Numbered from the stretch's first letter, positions 44,621 through 56,154 are shown. The stretch: DNA of 64,000 bases from Hippopus hippopus (GCA_946811185.2 OX328099.1:14039859-14103858); one strand, 5' to 3'. Made by a program: numbers and translations. Notes: generated by a model from the sequence alone, not told the origin.

Positions 44621-44666
44621 ACAGGGGATGTCAGAGATCACCCTAGAGTCGCCGTACTGCAAAACA

Positions 44667-44860
44667 TCCTTACCAAACAATCCTGTGTTCTATTGACCCA
44701 GAGGCAAAACACTTTCATACAAATCATGACCTGTGAAAAGGAGAAAATGCAGGTAACCAACATCTTTTCCTTTCTCCCAACCATGTTTTCTACTTTCAGA
44801 GTCTTTTCCTAAGACAACTTACATCATTTGCAAAGACATAGCATCCATTACACTGAATAT
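44667..44860 (-). repeat. Decayed TTAA-A element
   Basis: CTTACCAAACAATCCTGTG starts it. The core is AATGCAGGTAACCAACAT. The long arm is barely recognisable. A type c SINE tail fragment lies just beyond (44875-44935). Confidence 0.5.
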
Positions 44861-45099
44861 GCTTTTGTTTATATGTATACTGTTTAAAGTCATCAACATT
44901 ATTTCAGTTATATCATGGCAGCACACAATACACAAGTGCCTGATGTAGAAAAAAATGACAACAGGCCATACATTCTTTTATCACTACAGAACAACTCCAT
45001 CTTTGTAATTTAGCCTCAATCTACTTAAAAACAAAAGCACACCATGTGAATACCAATGCTCAGCTGCAGTTGCTTGATTTTAAGTGAAAATACCAAGTC

Positions 45100-45425
45100 A
45101 AAAAAAGGGGAATAACGGTGACAAAAATACTTTGATGGTTATCTGGCCTTGTTGTATGGGTTCCCCTTGTGGTAGTAAACAACTTTCAGGATTTGAAAAA
45201 AATATCTTCAGTAATGCCACGCATATTATAAAATGTAAAAGTTTTTGAAAATTTTAAGTCGAAAAGGGGGCAAAATATGGTAATATATAAATAAGATAAA
45301 TATGATTTGATGGTTGCCTACCCCTGTTTTATGGGTTCCCTTTTGACATTTAATGATTTGTCAGAGTTTCGAGTAAATATCTTAAATAATAACAGACATT
45401 TATAAAATGTCCAGGTTTTTACAAG
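45100..45425 (+). repeat. Diverged tandem duplication, about 176-bp period
   Basis: CTTTGATGGTTATCTGGCC and TATGGGTTCCCCTTGTGG near 45130 reappear as TTTGATGGTTGCCTACCCC and TATGGGTTCCCTTTTGAC near 45307. No function is evident. Confidence 0.55.
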
Positions 45426-45566
45426 ATAAAGAATACAATGCAAGGGCTACAAAAATACACTAAAATTCTCTTCGAAAACAGCTGACAAATTTCCAAAGTT
45501 CTGATAGTGAAAAGCCAAATATTGGAATTTCATCCCATTTCTTTTCAATGGCAAATCTCACTGTAT

Positions 45567-45664
45567 CGGACTGTGTAGATCAAGATCAGACTGCAGATTC
45601 TGTGCAGTCTGATCTTTATTTACACTGCCTGCAAAAGCACTTTGTCATGCTTTGCAGCCTATTA
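45567..45664 (+). repeat. PAL1, best copy
   Basis: GTAGATCAAGATCAGACTGC and GCAGTCTGATCTTTATTTAC form an inverted pair around an AGATTCTGT loop, followed by ACTGCCTGCAAAAGCAC. Other copies and fragments start near 6727, 13579, 15436, 24086, 26838, 28815, 33058, 37497, 38155, 40439, 63858 and 63946. Confidence 0.7.
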
Positions 45665-46071
45665 AAGGTTAAAATAATTTAGAGTGTGTGATTATTCTGA
45701 AACTCTGGTTACGCCCCTGATTTGAACAGTATCTAATTTGTTGTCTGTAATGCTTTCGATTTGGGTCAGTTTGAAACTTGTCTTGCATTTAAGGGCCTAT
45801 GCCAGTTTTTTTTCCTATGACAGATTTCTTTCATTTTTGCTCAGATGAGTATACAGTGTATAATGTATGCAGAGTAAAAATAATAAAAAATAAAATCATG
45901 ATGTAGTGCAAAATACAAAGATACAGTCCTTTAAAGTAGATAACGTTCATCAAAATGACAGAAAATAGGTTTTAATTTCAAACCTTAAAAAAGGTTCTTA
46001 AAGTAACAAATACTGATAAAATAAATGATTATTCTTAGAAATATGACATTCAACAAGAGTAAAAAGATTAA

Positions 46072-46300
46072 TTAACTCTTTACCAACCAACAAAATTTTA
46101 GAATAGACCAAACAGGAAACATTTGCAGATGACAAAACAAAAGTAGCCCTAATAATGAATTTTGTCTTTTATATGGTAGAAAACATTGTGGGAAAAGAAG
46201 AAAATGCTGGTTACCAGCATTTTCTCCTTTTTCCACAATGTTTTCAAAAGCATTTTTCTTTAGGGTCATTAAAAATCCGGATTGTGTGGTAAAGAGTTAA
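46072..46300 (+). repeat. Complete TTAA-A element
   Basis: 229 bp, TTAACTCTTTACCAACCAAC to GTGTGGTAAAGAGTTAA. The core GGTTACC is near 46213 with nearly full pairing. Confidence 0.9.
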
Positions 46301-46315
46301 GAGAATTAAGGCACT

Positions 46316-48010
46316 TGAAAGATCACAAAAACAATTACAAAATGTGGCCTCTAGAAGGCAAAAAAAATTTTTTTAAAGATTTTTTCCAGTGACCTACTTT
46401 TTGCTCGACATGACCATATTTTCAACTTGTACTAGATGTCATCAAGATAAACCTTTCAGACTAATTTTCACGAGTATCAGACGATAAATATGGTCTCTGC
46501 AGAGCACATGAGGTTTTTCCATGACTTGTCTCAGTGACCCACTTTTTGACCCAACTTGACCCAATTACAAATATGTCCAATATATCATCCAGACAACTTC
46601 CTGACAATGTTTCATAAGTATCAGACCGAATATGTGGCCTCTAAAGGGCATAAATTGTCTTTCTTAGATTTGGCCCAGTGACCTACTTTCTGACCCAAAT
46701 TCACCCTTTTTCAAATTTTTCAGACAAACACTCGGACAGAGTTTCATGGGCATCAGGCAGAAAATGTGGCTTCTATAGTATGCACAAGGTTTTATTAGAC
46801 ATGGCCCACTGACCTACTTTTTGTCCTGATGTGACCCAGTTTTATACTTGTCAGAGATTTTATCAAGACGAACACTCCAAGTTTCTTGAGTATCAGACTA
46901 AAAATGTAGCCTCTAGAGTACACACAGTTTTTCTAGGATTTGACCCAGTGACCTAATTTTTGACCTGAGGTGACCCAATCTCAAACATATCCAAGATATC
47001 ATCAATGCAAATATTCTAAATGAGTTTCATAAGGACCAAACTGAAAATGCGGCCTCTAGAATGCACATTATATTTAAAGATGCCCGTCTACAGCCGTTGA
47101 GCAAAAACGCTGCTAAATTTCAAACAATTTAGAATGGTACAGAAATCAGCCCTTTGTGTAAACATGGATAAATTACTGACATATATGATGTAATTGATAA
47201 AAAGAAACACGAAGATTTGTATTAGAAACCGAACATTGGTCAGAAGAAAACTGGCTGACGATCGAAGCTGTAAACAATGGCGGTGCGTCATGGAAATTTA
47301 TCGTTGGTTTCCGCCTAGAGTCGGAGACGGTGTAATTTGCATATACATGTAGGCCGCGACCTCCGTCTAAAAATCGAGGCTGCAACAGAGAAGCCTCCAT
47401 TTTCCTTTGTTTACCTCATTAAACGCAGGGCGAAGGTCAAACATAGTCACGTGACAGAACGCATGATCATCATATGAATCTACCCGAGTGTATAATGGAT
47501 ATATCGAAAATCTTCGATTCAAAAACCGGAAACGACGAGTCTGTTTACATGGAAGGCCGCAACTCAGCGAAATGCATTTTCTATCGACCGTAATCTAAGC
47601 AACCTTGCAACCGTCAGGCGCAATATTTGGCATGAAGATATAAGAATGACTATAGTTTGATAAAATAGAGACAAAATGAGTTAAAACTGGCTGAAAATGA
47701 GTATAAGGGCCTCTTTAACTAAGATTTAGCCTGCTGACCTACTTTTTCACCCATTAAGACCCAATTTAAACTTGTCCAAGATCTTACCAAGACAAACATT
47801 CTGACTAAGTTTCATGATTATCGGGCTGAAAATGTGCCCTATAGAGTGCACACAAGGTTTTTCTAAGATTTAGCCCAGTGATCTACTTTTTCACCCGCAG
47901 TGACCAAATTCCACACTGTCTGAGATATTAATTTAGACAAAGATTCAAACCGAGTGTCATGAGTTTCAGACTGAAAATATGGCCTCTAGAGTGGACATAA
48001 GGTTATGTGT
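46316..48010. repeat. HL2-type tandem repeats split by a TTAA-B element
   Basis: About seven units of roughly 145-150 bp, marked by variants of ATGTGGCCTCTAGA and AGTGACCTACTTTTTGACC, lie at 46330-47073 and 47719-48010. The unit is closest to that at 10.0-10.5 kb. The left end lacks the ACAAGAGGGCC start. A plausible 3' part continues to about 48490 (GATGAAGAGACAGATGG). Confidence 0.6.
47078..47714 (-). mobile_element. TTAA-B element (long form)
   Basis: 637 bp flanked by TTAA at 47074-47077 and 47715-47718. The ends are AGATGCCCGT and, inverted, AGAGGCCCTT. Inverted relative to 14549, it shares ATCTTCATGCC, GACGGTTGCAAGGTTGC and GAAAATGCATTTCG with the short copies and has about 300 extra bases of higher GC. 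Minus-strand frames of 67 and 75 codons lie inside; neither is recognisable. It is probably closer to the full-length parent. Confidence 0.7.
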
Positions 48011-48552
48011 TCAATTCATGCAAAAATATGGTGTAAAGCTAAGTTATAAAGCAAGTGCTGGGATGGACACCATGTAAAGTACACACAAACATCATGGAAA
48101 AACCGAGCCGACTGAACATAGCTGTCGGAGTAAATAAGTACAATGAGCATTTGTTAAATTTAATTATCTACCCGAAATTGAACTAAATTCTATAACATTC
48201 ATGCGGTTTTGGACAAGAAGGTTTGTAAAGAATTTCAATGTTGTTTTCTTGTCACAGGAATCAGAGTTTTTATTGAAATTAATTTCTTTGGGGGAATTTT
48301 GAAGAGCACTATGACAGGATCATATTTGTGAAGTTCAGTCAAAATTGATAAGTATATTTTCAGAGGAAAATACCTTTGAAATAAAAGTTAACACACACTG
48401 ACTGATGCACTGATGGATGAAGAGACAGATGGAGGGACAGGCAAGTAGATCTACAAAATGTTTGGGATAAATAAGAAAAAGTGCAGCTCATCTGCACCAA
48501 TGTTCATAGAATGTGTTGTCATTAGATGCTTTGAATTTCAAAGAGTTGAATA

Positions 48553-48779
48553 TTAACCCTTTCCCATACAATCCAAGTTTAAACGACCCTGAGAAAGACA
48601 GCTTTTGAAAACATTGTGGAAACAGGAGAAAAAGTTGGAAAACAGCATTTTCTTCTTTTCCCAAAATATTTTCTACTATTCCAAAACTAATTTCAATTTT
48701 TGAGTCGCATTTATTTTGTCATCTGCAAATGCTTTCAATTTGGATTGGTTTACAATTTTGTCGTTTGGTACAGAGTTAA
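48553..48779 (-). repeat. TTAA-A element
   Basis: TTAACCCTTTCCCATACAAT to TTTGGTACAGAGTTAA. The centre is altered to GTTGGAAAACAGC. Confidence 0.8.
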
Positions 48780-48794
48780 TCATTAAGAAAAGGG

Positions 48795-49023
48795 TTAACT
48801 CTTTACCAAACAATCCCTGGTTTTAATGACCCTGAAGAAGGGGCCTTTTGAAAACCTTATGGGAAAAGGAGAAAATGCTGGTAACCAGCATTTTCTCCTT
48901 TTCCCACAAGGCTTTCTACAATTTTACTGACAATTGCCATCATTTTAGCTGAATTTAATTTGTTGTCTGCAAATGCTCTCGATTTGAACCAGTCTAAAAT
49001 TTTGTCATTTGGTAAAGAGTTAA
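48795..49023 (-). repeat. Complete TTAA-A element
   Basis: 229 bp, TTAACTCTTTACCAAACAAT to TTTGGTAAAGAGTTAA. Core arms are nearly perfect around 48882 (GGTAACC). Confidence 0.9.
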
Positions 49024-50244
49024 GGCTTTTGCACAGTTCACTGCAAGAACTGATTTGAAGATTCTCTCAAAGCATTTGAGTGCGCTGAAAGTTACAGCAA
49101 GTTGTCTATTATCTCGAGAGGGCTAATAGCAAAAGGGGGATAACAAACTCTAGTCTGTAATACAGATTTGAATCCCTTGTCAATCCAAATGTTTCTGCTA
49201 CAACTTCACTAGAAACAATTTAAAATGACAAAACATTAGCGCGGCATAAATTTAATTTTAAAGGTGACTAGAAAACTCGCAAAAAAAATTCGAAAACTTA
49301 ACATTGATGTTGGAAGTCGATCTGTCAAGAGAATGAAGCAACTATTTAAAAACATCTAAGAAAAATAATAGATCTAGTACAAGAAAATACAATCATGAAG
49401 ATTTCAATGACGTCAATATATAACATTGCTAAGGGTTCAAATTACAAGTGGCCAAATGCTGACAGAAATTCATTGAAAGAACGACCGGTAGTCAAGTGCG
49501 ATTGCTTTTGGGGTCGCTTGATTCGGTAATTCGGCATAAATTATCAACATCTACATAACCAAAATGTAATCTATATATCTACATAAAAGCATACACTCTT
49601 ACTGAAATATATGTAGGTAATTTCACCTATCAACATTACCTTATCTGTCAAAAGTATCAATCAATCTGGTGATGAAATTTGTTTCAGGGTACGAACTTTC
49701 TCGAGTCAAAAATCGATAGTGCCAGATCCCGGATGTGATGAAGGACACTATTTCACTGTTATGAATATGTTACGTAGTATTTTAAGAACAAAGATGGGGT
49801 TAATTTCACTGTCAATAGACTACTACGCGGTAAATTGGAGTGCAGAGATTTGATTTCTAACAGAAACAAAGTTAAATAATTTTTTGCTTTTGCATTTTTT
49901 GACTTTAACATTCATGACCTAGCAGGGGTCAACCTACCAAACATTATGCTCTTTTCACATCTTCTTCAACATTCAATGGTAACGGAGGAGAAGCAGAAAT
50001 ATCATACCCCAGTATGTTATCATGAATGCTCTATAAAGCAATGAACATATAAATCTTTTTTTTTTTTTGTCTTGTCTTTGTGATGTTTCTGTAAGTGTAA
50101 CAAAAAAAGATCAAGTGCATGTGACCAGAGATCCTACACTCAATCCCTTATGTAACACTTATCCCCTCACTGTACTTTGACCATGCATGTGATATGTGAT
50201 GGGCCCTGCTCTGCATCTCATGTCAACAAGAATTTGTTTGGAGT
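49024..50244. other. Longest stretch without recognised repeats
   Basis: It includes a T run at about 50058-50070. No open frame with splice support was found on either strand. It may be single-copy DNA useful for comparison with related genomes. Confidence 0.35.
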
Positions 50245-50473
50245 TTAACTCTTTACCACATGACAAAATTTTAGACTTGTCCAAATTGAAAGCATTTGCA
50301 GATGACAAAATAAATGTGACTCAAAAATTGAAACTTGACTTTTGAAGAGTAGAAAACATTGTGGGAAAAGGAGAAAATGCTGGTTACCAGCATTTTCTCC
50401 TTTTCCCACAATGTTTTCAGAAGGCTTCTTCCTTAGGGTCGTTAAAACCAGGGATTGTTTGGTAAAGGGCTAA
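50245..50473 (+). repeat. Complete TTAA-A element, reference copy
   Basis: 229 bp, TTAACTCTTTACCACATGAC to TTTGGTAAAGGGCTAA. The left long arm reads CAAAATTTTAGACTTGTCC then GAAAGCATTTGCAGATGAC. The palindrome runs GAAAACATTGTGGGAAAAGG ... CCTTTTCCCACAATGTTTTC around GGTTACC at about 50386, 33-base arms. The short right arm carries CTTAGGGTCGTTAAAACC. There is no coding capacity. The unpaired long and short arms make the element directional. Confidence 0.92.
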
Positions 50474-50732
50474 CACCATTTTAACAGCTTACTGAAGGTC
50501 ATATCACAGCGGTCAGTCACGCAGCACCTACACATGTTTCCTGGCTTTATCACACTAGTACTGACACAGATTTCTTTTCAAGCCACTGACTACCTTTTGC
50601 ACATGCATCAGAGGTGAGAGGCAAAGAATCACCGAAAAGGAAGTTCCCTTCAACCGGGTATTGAACCCACAACCACTAGGTCATGTGTCAGATACGCTAA
50701 CCACAGAGCTACCTGGCTGGGCTCTCAACATG
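50473..50732 (-). repeat. tRNA-derived SINE, type b
   Basis: The minus-strand head at the right has GTAGCTCTGTGGTTAGCG and GGGTTCAATACCCGG; the tail at the left is AGCTGTTAAAATGGTGTTA. It abuts the TTAA-A copy without a gap. Confidence 0.8.
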
Positions 50733-51141
50733 ACAGACACATGTGGAATATCTGTAAATTGGACAAGGATTCAAGAGATATGGAACTGACATAATTACTG
50801 TGCATAATGTTACGTTTAAACATATCTAATTTACATCAATTGATAAAAAAGTTCTTGCGACTTATACTAATCTCTCTCGATTCTGCTTCCTAGAAACTTC
50901 ACCCATTCTTGAGCAGAAAGGTGGGCCTATGAAAAGTTCAAAAGTTGATACTTGATCCTGGGTATCGAACCTTATGATTACAAGGCGGACACTTTACCTC
51001 ACAACCAAGGACAACACACAGTGCATATTGTATGTGAATGTGACCACCGTCACCTCAACAGAAGATTGGTATGCGAAACCTCTGCTCTTTGTGACGAGTG
51101 TGTGTTAATATTAAAGTTGACAAGATTTATGTCTCTTTATG

Positions 51142-51430
51142 ATAATGGTGTTTCACGCTGTTTTCAACACTATCACAATTGTATCTCAGCAGCCAGCGCA
51201 CCTACTCATGTTATCCAGTAAGTTCTTTTGACCGGTTACATGGCACAACCATTGGCTGCTTTGCCACATAGTAATCAAACAGAAACAACAATCAGCAGTG
51301 TGAGAGGAACGAATCCTGTGGCGATGACTATTACCAATCTTCAGAAAAAACTAGCCGAGCTTGGGATACAAACCAGCTACCCCCCACGTTTCAGCTCCAC
51401 TATGTTACAGCCTGATCCACCAGACCCAGC
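51142..51430 (-). repeat. tRNA-derived SINE, type c
   Basis: Tail at the left (AATTGTGATAGTGTTGAAAA on the minus strand), head near 51365-51430 with GTTTGTATCCCAAGC. The head is decayed. Confidence 0.6.
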
Positions 51431-51591
51431 AATATCTTTTTAAAATTGTACATGAGGTTCAGGAGATAAATTATTGAGTGGACAGCATTCAAGTACATAC
51501 ATGGCCTGATCCCATCATTTGAGTCAAATCTAACTTGCCATTTGGAAAGGCTTTTAGTTAGAAGGAGTCCAAAGTTGTATAGTTTGGTAGA

Positions 51592-51823
51592 GTTAACCCT
51601 TTTACCAAATGACAGAATTTTAGATTGGTCCAAATTCAAAGCATTTGCAGATGACAGATTGAATGTGGCTCAAATGGCAGAACTTGTGTCTGAAAGAGCA
51701 GAAAACACTGTGGAACATGGAGAAAATGCTTGTTACCAGCATTATTCTCCTCTACCGACAGTGTTTTCAAAAGTTTTATTCTTCAGGGTTTATTAAAACT
51801 TGGGATTTTGCGGTAAAGGATAA
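51592..51823 (+). repeat. TTAA-A element
   Basis: TTAACCCTTTTACCAAATGAC-type left end, core TGTTACC near 51733, right end GCGGTAAAGGATAAA. A minus-oriented arm fragment (51508-51595) joins its left TTAA. Confidence 0.75.
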
Positions 51824-51952
51824 ACTTTATCAGTGTTATTTTGTAGATACAGTTTGATGCTTTTGCAAAGAGGCAGTGCTGGTACCATCAGATTCTAAAT
51901 TCCAGTAGATAGTGTCAAAAATGTCCTCTTGAAATTTGGATAATTAAAATGA

Positions 51953-52187
51953 ATAAACCTTTTACCACACAGTCCGCAGTTTTAATGATTCTGACAGTAA
52001 AAGCTTTTAAAAACATTTTGGGAAAAGGATAAAACGCTGGTATATATAACCAGCATTTTCTCCTTTTCACAAAACATTTTCTACCCTTTCAAAAACAATT
52101 TTCATCGTTTGAGGCATCTTTTTCGTCTGCGAATGATTTGGATTGAGACAAGCCCAAATTTTTTATTGTTTGGTAAAGGGTTTTAAA
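51953..52187 (-). repeat. TTAA-A element with a TA-rich centre insertion
   Basis: AAACCTTTTACCACACAGTC to TGGTAAAGGGTTTTAA. The symmetry point reads GCTGGTATATATAACCAGC, six bases longer than normal. Confidence 0.75.
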
Positions 52188-52337
52188 GTTTGCTGTTTTG
52201 ATATATGTGAAAACAATGTTGCAAAAGAAGAAATTTAAGAGAAATTGCACATTACAAATGATTTTTCATGCAAGTCTCTGACATTATCTCTATACTGGGG
52301 CATATGACAGAATTTTGGACTTACCATTTACCATGGG

Positions 52338-52577
52338 TTAACCATTTACCAAACAACTCCATGTTTTAACAACCCCTGACGATGAAAGCTTTTGAAAATA
52401 TTGTGAGGAAAGGAGAAAATGCTGGTAACCAGCAATTTCTCCTTTCCCCACAATGTTTCCCACCCTTTAAACAACAAATGACTTCATGTGAGCACCATTT
52501 ACTGGTAAATAAATTTGTTGTTTGCAAATGGTTTCAATTTGAACCAGTCTAAAATGTTGTCATTTGGTAACGGGTTA
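52338..52577 (-). repeat. Complete TTAA-A element
   Basis: TTAACCATTTACCAAACAAC to TTTGGTAACGGGTTAA. Core GGTAACC near 52430. The long arm carries a small duplication-like TACTGGTAAATAAATTTG. Confidence 0.85.
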
Positions 52578-52647
52578 AGGCAGTTAATCTTTCAATTTAG
52601 AATTAGAAAAGTGGTAAGATTGCTTGCAAATTTTATTTTTGGTATTG

Positions 52648-52863
52648 TTTACCCTTTAACAAACAATCCAGAGTTTTAGCTACCCTGAGAAAGAAAGACT
52701 TTTGAGAACATTGTGGGAAAAGGAGAGCCAGTAATTTTTTTTTTCTTTTACTTCAATATTTTCTACACTTTTAAAGTTATATTTGCGCCATTTGAGTCAC
52801 ATTTGTCTTCTGCAAATGCTTTCAATTGGACAAGTCTATTTTTTTCATCTGGTATAGACTTAA
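52648..52863 (-). repeat. TTAA-A element with deleted centre
   Basis: TTTACCCTTTAACAAACAAT to CTGGTATAGACTTAA. The core centre is lost: GGGAAAAGGAGAGCCAGTAA. Its right TTAA begins a + oriented left-arm fragment (52860-52952). Confidence 0.7.
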
Positions 52864-52952
52864 CCCTTTAGCAGACATGTCAGATTTGTCCAATTTCAAG
52901 GCAATTGCAGACAACATAATTAAATATGGCTAAAATTATGGAATTAGTCTGG

Positions 52953-53181
52953 TTAACCCTTTACCAAACAATCACGACTTAAAACGACCCCGAGGAAGAA
53001 GGCTTTGGAAAACACTGCTGGAAAAAGAGAAAATGCTGGTAACCAGCATTTTCTCCTTTTCCAGCTATGTTTTCTACCCTATCAAGGACTACTTTCGTCA
53101 TTTGAGCCACCTTTAATTTGTTGCCTGCAAATGCTTTCAATTTGGACAAGTCTAGAAGTTAGTTGTTTGGTAAAGAGTTAA
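52953..53181 (-). repeat. Complete TTAA-A element
   Basis: 229 bp, TTAACCCTTTACCAAACAAT to TTTGGTAAAGAGTTAA. Both arms carry a matching change (CTGCTGGAAAAAG with CTTTTCCAGCTATG), so the fold is largely kept. Confidence 0.88.
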
Positions 53182-53182
53182 G

Positions 53183-53435
53183 GATAGAAAAGATTGTAGA
53201 AAATAAGGAAATCCTAGTTACCTGCATTTGCTTCTTTTCCCACAATGTTTTCCAGAGCCCACACAAGATTGTGTGGCAGTTAGATAGCGAGTTTTAACGA
53301 CCCCGATTGAGATGACTTTGTTGGGAATTGTTTTCTACTCTATCAAAAGCAGAAATTATCATATTAGCAACATTTAATTTGTTGCCTGCAAATGCTTTGA
53401 ATTTATTCAAAAGTTTGTTGTTTGGTGAAGAGTTA
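53183..53435. repeat. Two joined TTAA-A remnants, one with its palindrome removed
   Basis: The first part (53183-53275) has core and short arm ending AGATTGTGTGGCAGTTA. The second (about 53285-53435) has a short arm then a long arm ending GGTGAAGAGTTAA, but the palindrome has collapsed to TTTGTTGGGAATTGTTTTC. Confidence 0.6.
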
Positions 53436-53544
53436 AGGTGTTGATTGCATGGTTGCACTTTTCCATCAAACAGTAGTGATAAAATCACCAGGGACTGCCT
53501 CTGAACTAAATACTACATGTATTTCAAACCAACACACATTGTTG

Positions 53545-53729
53545 TTAACTCTTTCCCATCCAAATTGACAGCAACTACAGTAGATGAATTCGAAACTGAA
53601 AAAAGTGAGCTGTAATCCTCTGATAGGGTAGAAACACTGTTACCAGCATTTTCTCCTTCTCCTACAATGTTCTCCAAAGGTGTCTTCCTCAGAGTGATTT
53701 AAAACTTGGATTGTGTGGTAAAGGGTTAA
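53545..53729 (+). repeat. TTAA-A element lacking the left core arm
   Basis: TTAACTCTTTCCCATCCAAA to GTGTGGTAAAGGGTTAA. GGTAGAAACACTGTTACCAG joins the long arm directly to the right core arm. Confidence 0.75.
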
Positions 53730-53908
53730 TACAATATATGTTTTTATCAATATTGAGTTATTTTAATCCCACTGGAATAAGCCTGTCTGTGGCCCTTGGC
53801 AATGGTACATTGTACAAAGCTGCTTTTTTTAACAATTTGGGTCTTAAAGGTGGGTATTTAGATTCTTTCGTTTGTTCTTTATTGAAATTTGACAGAAACA
53901 AACTAACA

Positions 53909-55470
53909 AGAGGGCCAATATGGCCCTGGGTTGCTCACTTGAATTTTTGAGAGGACCATAGCCAATTTTTTTAAAGTATTGAAATTTTGGAAACAAAACC
54001 ATTATTTTGACAAGCAATTTTGAAAAGGTCACCTGAAAAAATAATTTCAAAATATGTCAGCACCCCTACATTCATCACTACAGCCATGTTTTTGGCGAAT
54101 CAGAATTCAGCATATAAAGTTTGTATAGAATTCAGAAAACAATCTATCATAAAGTACAGAAATGGTGAACAACAAGGCGGTTAACACTCCAATAGAGGCC
54201 ATTTCGATATAAACTGGTGAAATATTATGCATGTATTCCAAAGATAACAGTTTTATATTACCTCTTGCAATACATAGCTATCAAATACATCAAGTAGAAA
54301 GTGTGCATATTGATCAGCATTTCTCACCAGTGCACTCACCTGGTATAGGTTGACATCTGCAATAGCCCTTTTCATCAAAATACCTACACAGTCTTTTGGT
54401 GAATATTAAAAGGTCACCAAAGGATCAATTCTGTGAAATTATTACAAAATCTGACCAGTGGTTTCAGAGAAGAAGAATTTTTAAGAATTTCTTCATGTCC
54501 ATATAGTGCAAATAGGCCCCCACCACCACAGCCGTGTTTCTTGACGGATCAAAATTTCGCAAACAATTTTTCAAAAGGGGCACCCAAGGAACATTCCAGC
54601 CAAGTTTGGTTCTAATTGGCCTAGCGGTTTAGGAGGAGAAGTTGTTTAAAGAATTGTTGACACCGCACTGCGCAAAGCGCACCCCCCTCCACCACCACCA
54701 CCACGGCCATGTTTTTCGACTGATCAAAATTTCATGAACAATTTTTGAAAAGGGTCATCCAAGGAACATTACTGTGAAATTATTTCAAAATCTGACCAAC
54801 AGTTTCATAGGAGAAGATTTTTAAAGAATGCGAAGAGCCCCTCCCCCACCACGGCCAAGTTGTTTAAAGAATTGTTGACACCGCACTGCACAAAGTGCAC
54901 CCCCCTTCACCACCACCACCACGGCCATGTTTTTTGACGGATCAAAATTTCACGAACAGTTTTTGAAAAGGATCACCCAAGGAACATTACTGTGAAATTA
55001 TTTCAAAATCTGACCAGCAGTTTCAGAGAAAGAGATTTTTAAAACTTTTTTTTAGAAAATTCCATTTGGTTGCCATGGCAATCAGAGTTTTTGATGGAAT
55101 CAAATTATGTGAACAAATTTTAAAGAGGACCTCCCAAGGAACATTCCAGCCAAGTTTGGTTCTAATTGGCCAAGCGGTTTAGGAGGAGAAGTTGTTTAAA
55201 GAATTGTTGACACCGCATGACGCAAAGCACCCCCCCCACCATGGCCATGTTTTTCGACAGATCAAAATTTCACGAACAATTTTTGAAAAGGATCACCCAA
55301 GGCACATTACTGTGAAATTATTTAAAAATCTGACCTCCCAAGGAACATTCCAGCCAAGTTTGGTCCAAATCAGCCAAGCGGTTTAGGAGGAGAAGATGTT
55401 TAAAGAATTGTTGACGCTGCACGACTGACGACGTACTACGGACACAGCGTGATCCTAAAAGCTCCCCTTC
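53909..55470. mobile_element. HL2-type element, second copy
   Basis: The left end is ACAAGAGGGCCAATATGGCC, then GGTTGCTCACTTGAA. Internal units (at about 54460, 54650, 54860 and 55190) contain TTTAAAGAATTGTTGACACC, CCACCACCAC tracts and ACGGCCATGTTTTTCGAC. The end is GCGTGATCCTAAAAGCTCC; the terminal hairpin seen at 28438 is absent. GGTTGCCATGGCAATCAGAG at about 55070 is shared with the 26.9-kb copy. Confidence 0.6.
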
Positions 55471-55550
55471 AATCATTCTGACTTCTGTTGTTTTGTGAAA
55501 CAGTGAAATATTCATGAATCATCGAACTATTATATGCATACAGTGAAGTT

Positions 55551-55763
55551 TTAACTCTGTGCCACATGACAAAACTTTAGCATTGGCCAAATTGAAAACA
55601 ATCCCCACACGACAAATGAAATGTTACTCAAAACATGAAAAGTGTCCTTTGAAGAGTAGAAAACATTGTTGGACAATGCTGGGTACCAGTATTTCTCCTC
55701 TTCTTACAATGTTTTCTTAAGACTTCCTTCTTCAGGTTATTTAAAGATGGGTAGGGTTAGTTA
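55551..55763 (+). repeat. TTAA-A element with shortened core
   Basis: TTAACTCTGTGCCACATGAC is the left end. The core is ATTGTTGGACAATGCTGGGTACC, having lost GAAAAGGAGA. The right end is decayed. Confidence 0.65.
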
Positions 55764-55837
55764 GTCAAACATGATGCAATCATTAAAACAGTCAAGGGCT
55801 AATTCAAATGCGTACATGAGATTATATTTGTTTGTAT

Positions 55838-56154
55838 GTGTTTAATAATGTTCTCACTATTATATCAGTTGTATCGTTGTGATCAGTACACCTACCTATG
55901 CTTTCCTGCAGTTTCTTTGACCAGTACTTTGCAAAATATTTTTGGTAAGCCAATGGCTGCTTTTCCAAATTAACATTGTTGAAACGATGTTCACAGGTGA
56001 GACAGGAATGAATCTTGTTGCAATGACAATCACCAGAGACCCCCTTGTGTCAAGCCTTGTATGTTGGTTACTAGCATTTTCTCCTTCTGTAAGAGTGTTT
56101 TCAAAAGCCTTCCTTCTCAAGGTCGTTAAAACCACAGATTGCCTGGTAAAAGGT
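55838..56154. repeat. SINE type c fragment (-) fused to half a TTAA-A element (+)
   Basis: The SINE body (55838-56058) lacks its head. At about 56062 it joins TGTTGGTTACTAGCATTTTC, the second half of a TTAA-A core, which ends GCCTGGTAAAAGGTTAA at 56154. Confidence 0.6.

Noticed and set aside
54900..54935. CCA microsatellite as a separate locus
   Set aside because: The CCACCACCAC tracts recur at the same place in each HL2 unit, so they belong to the element.
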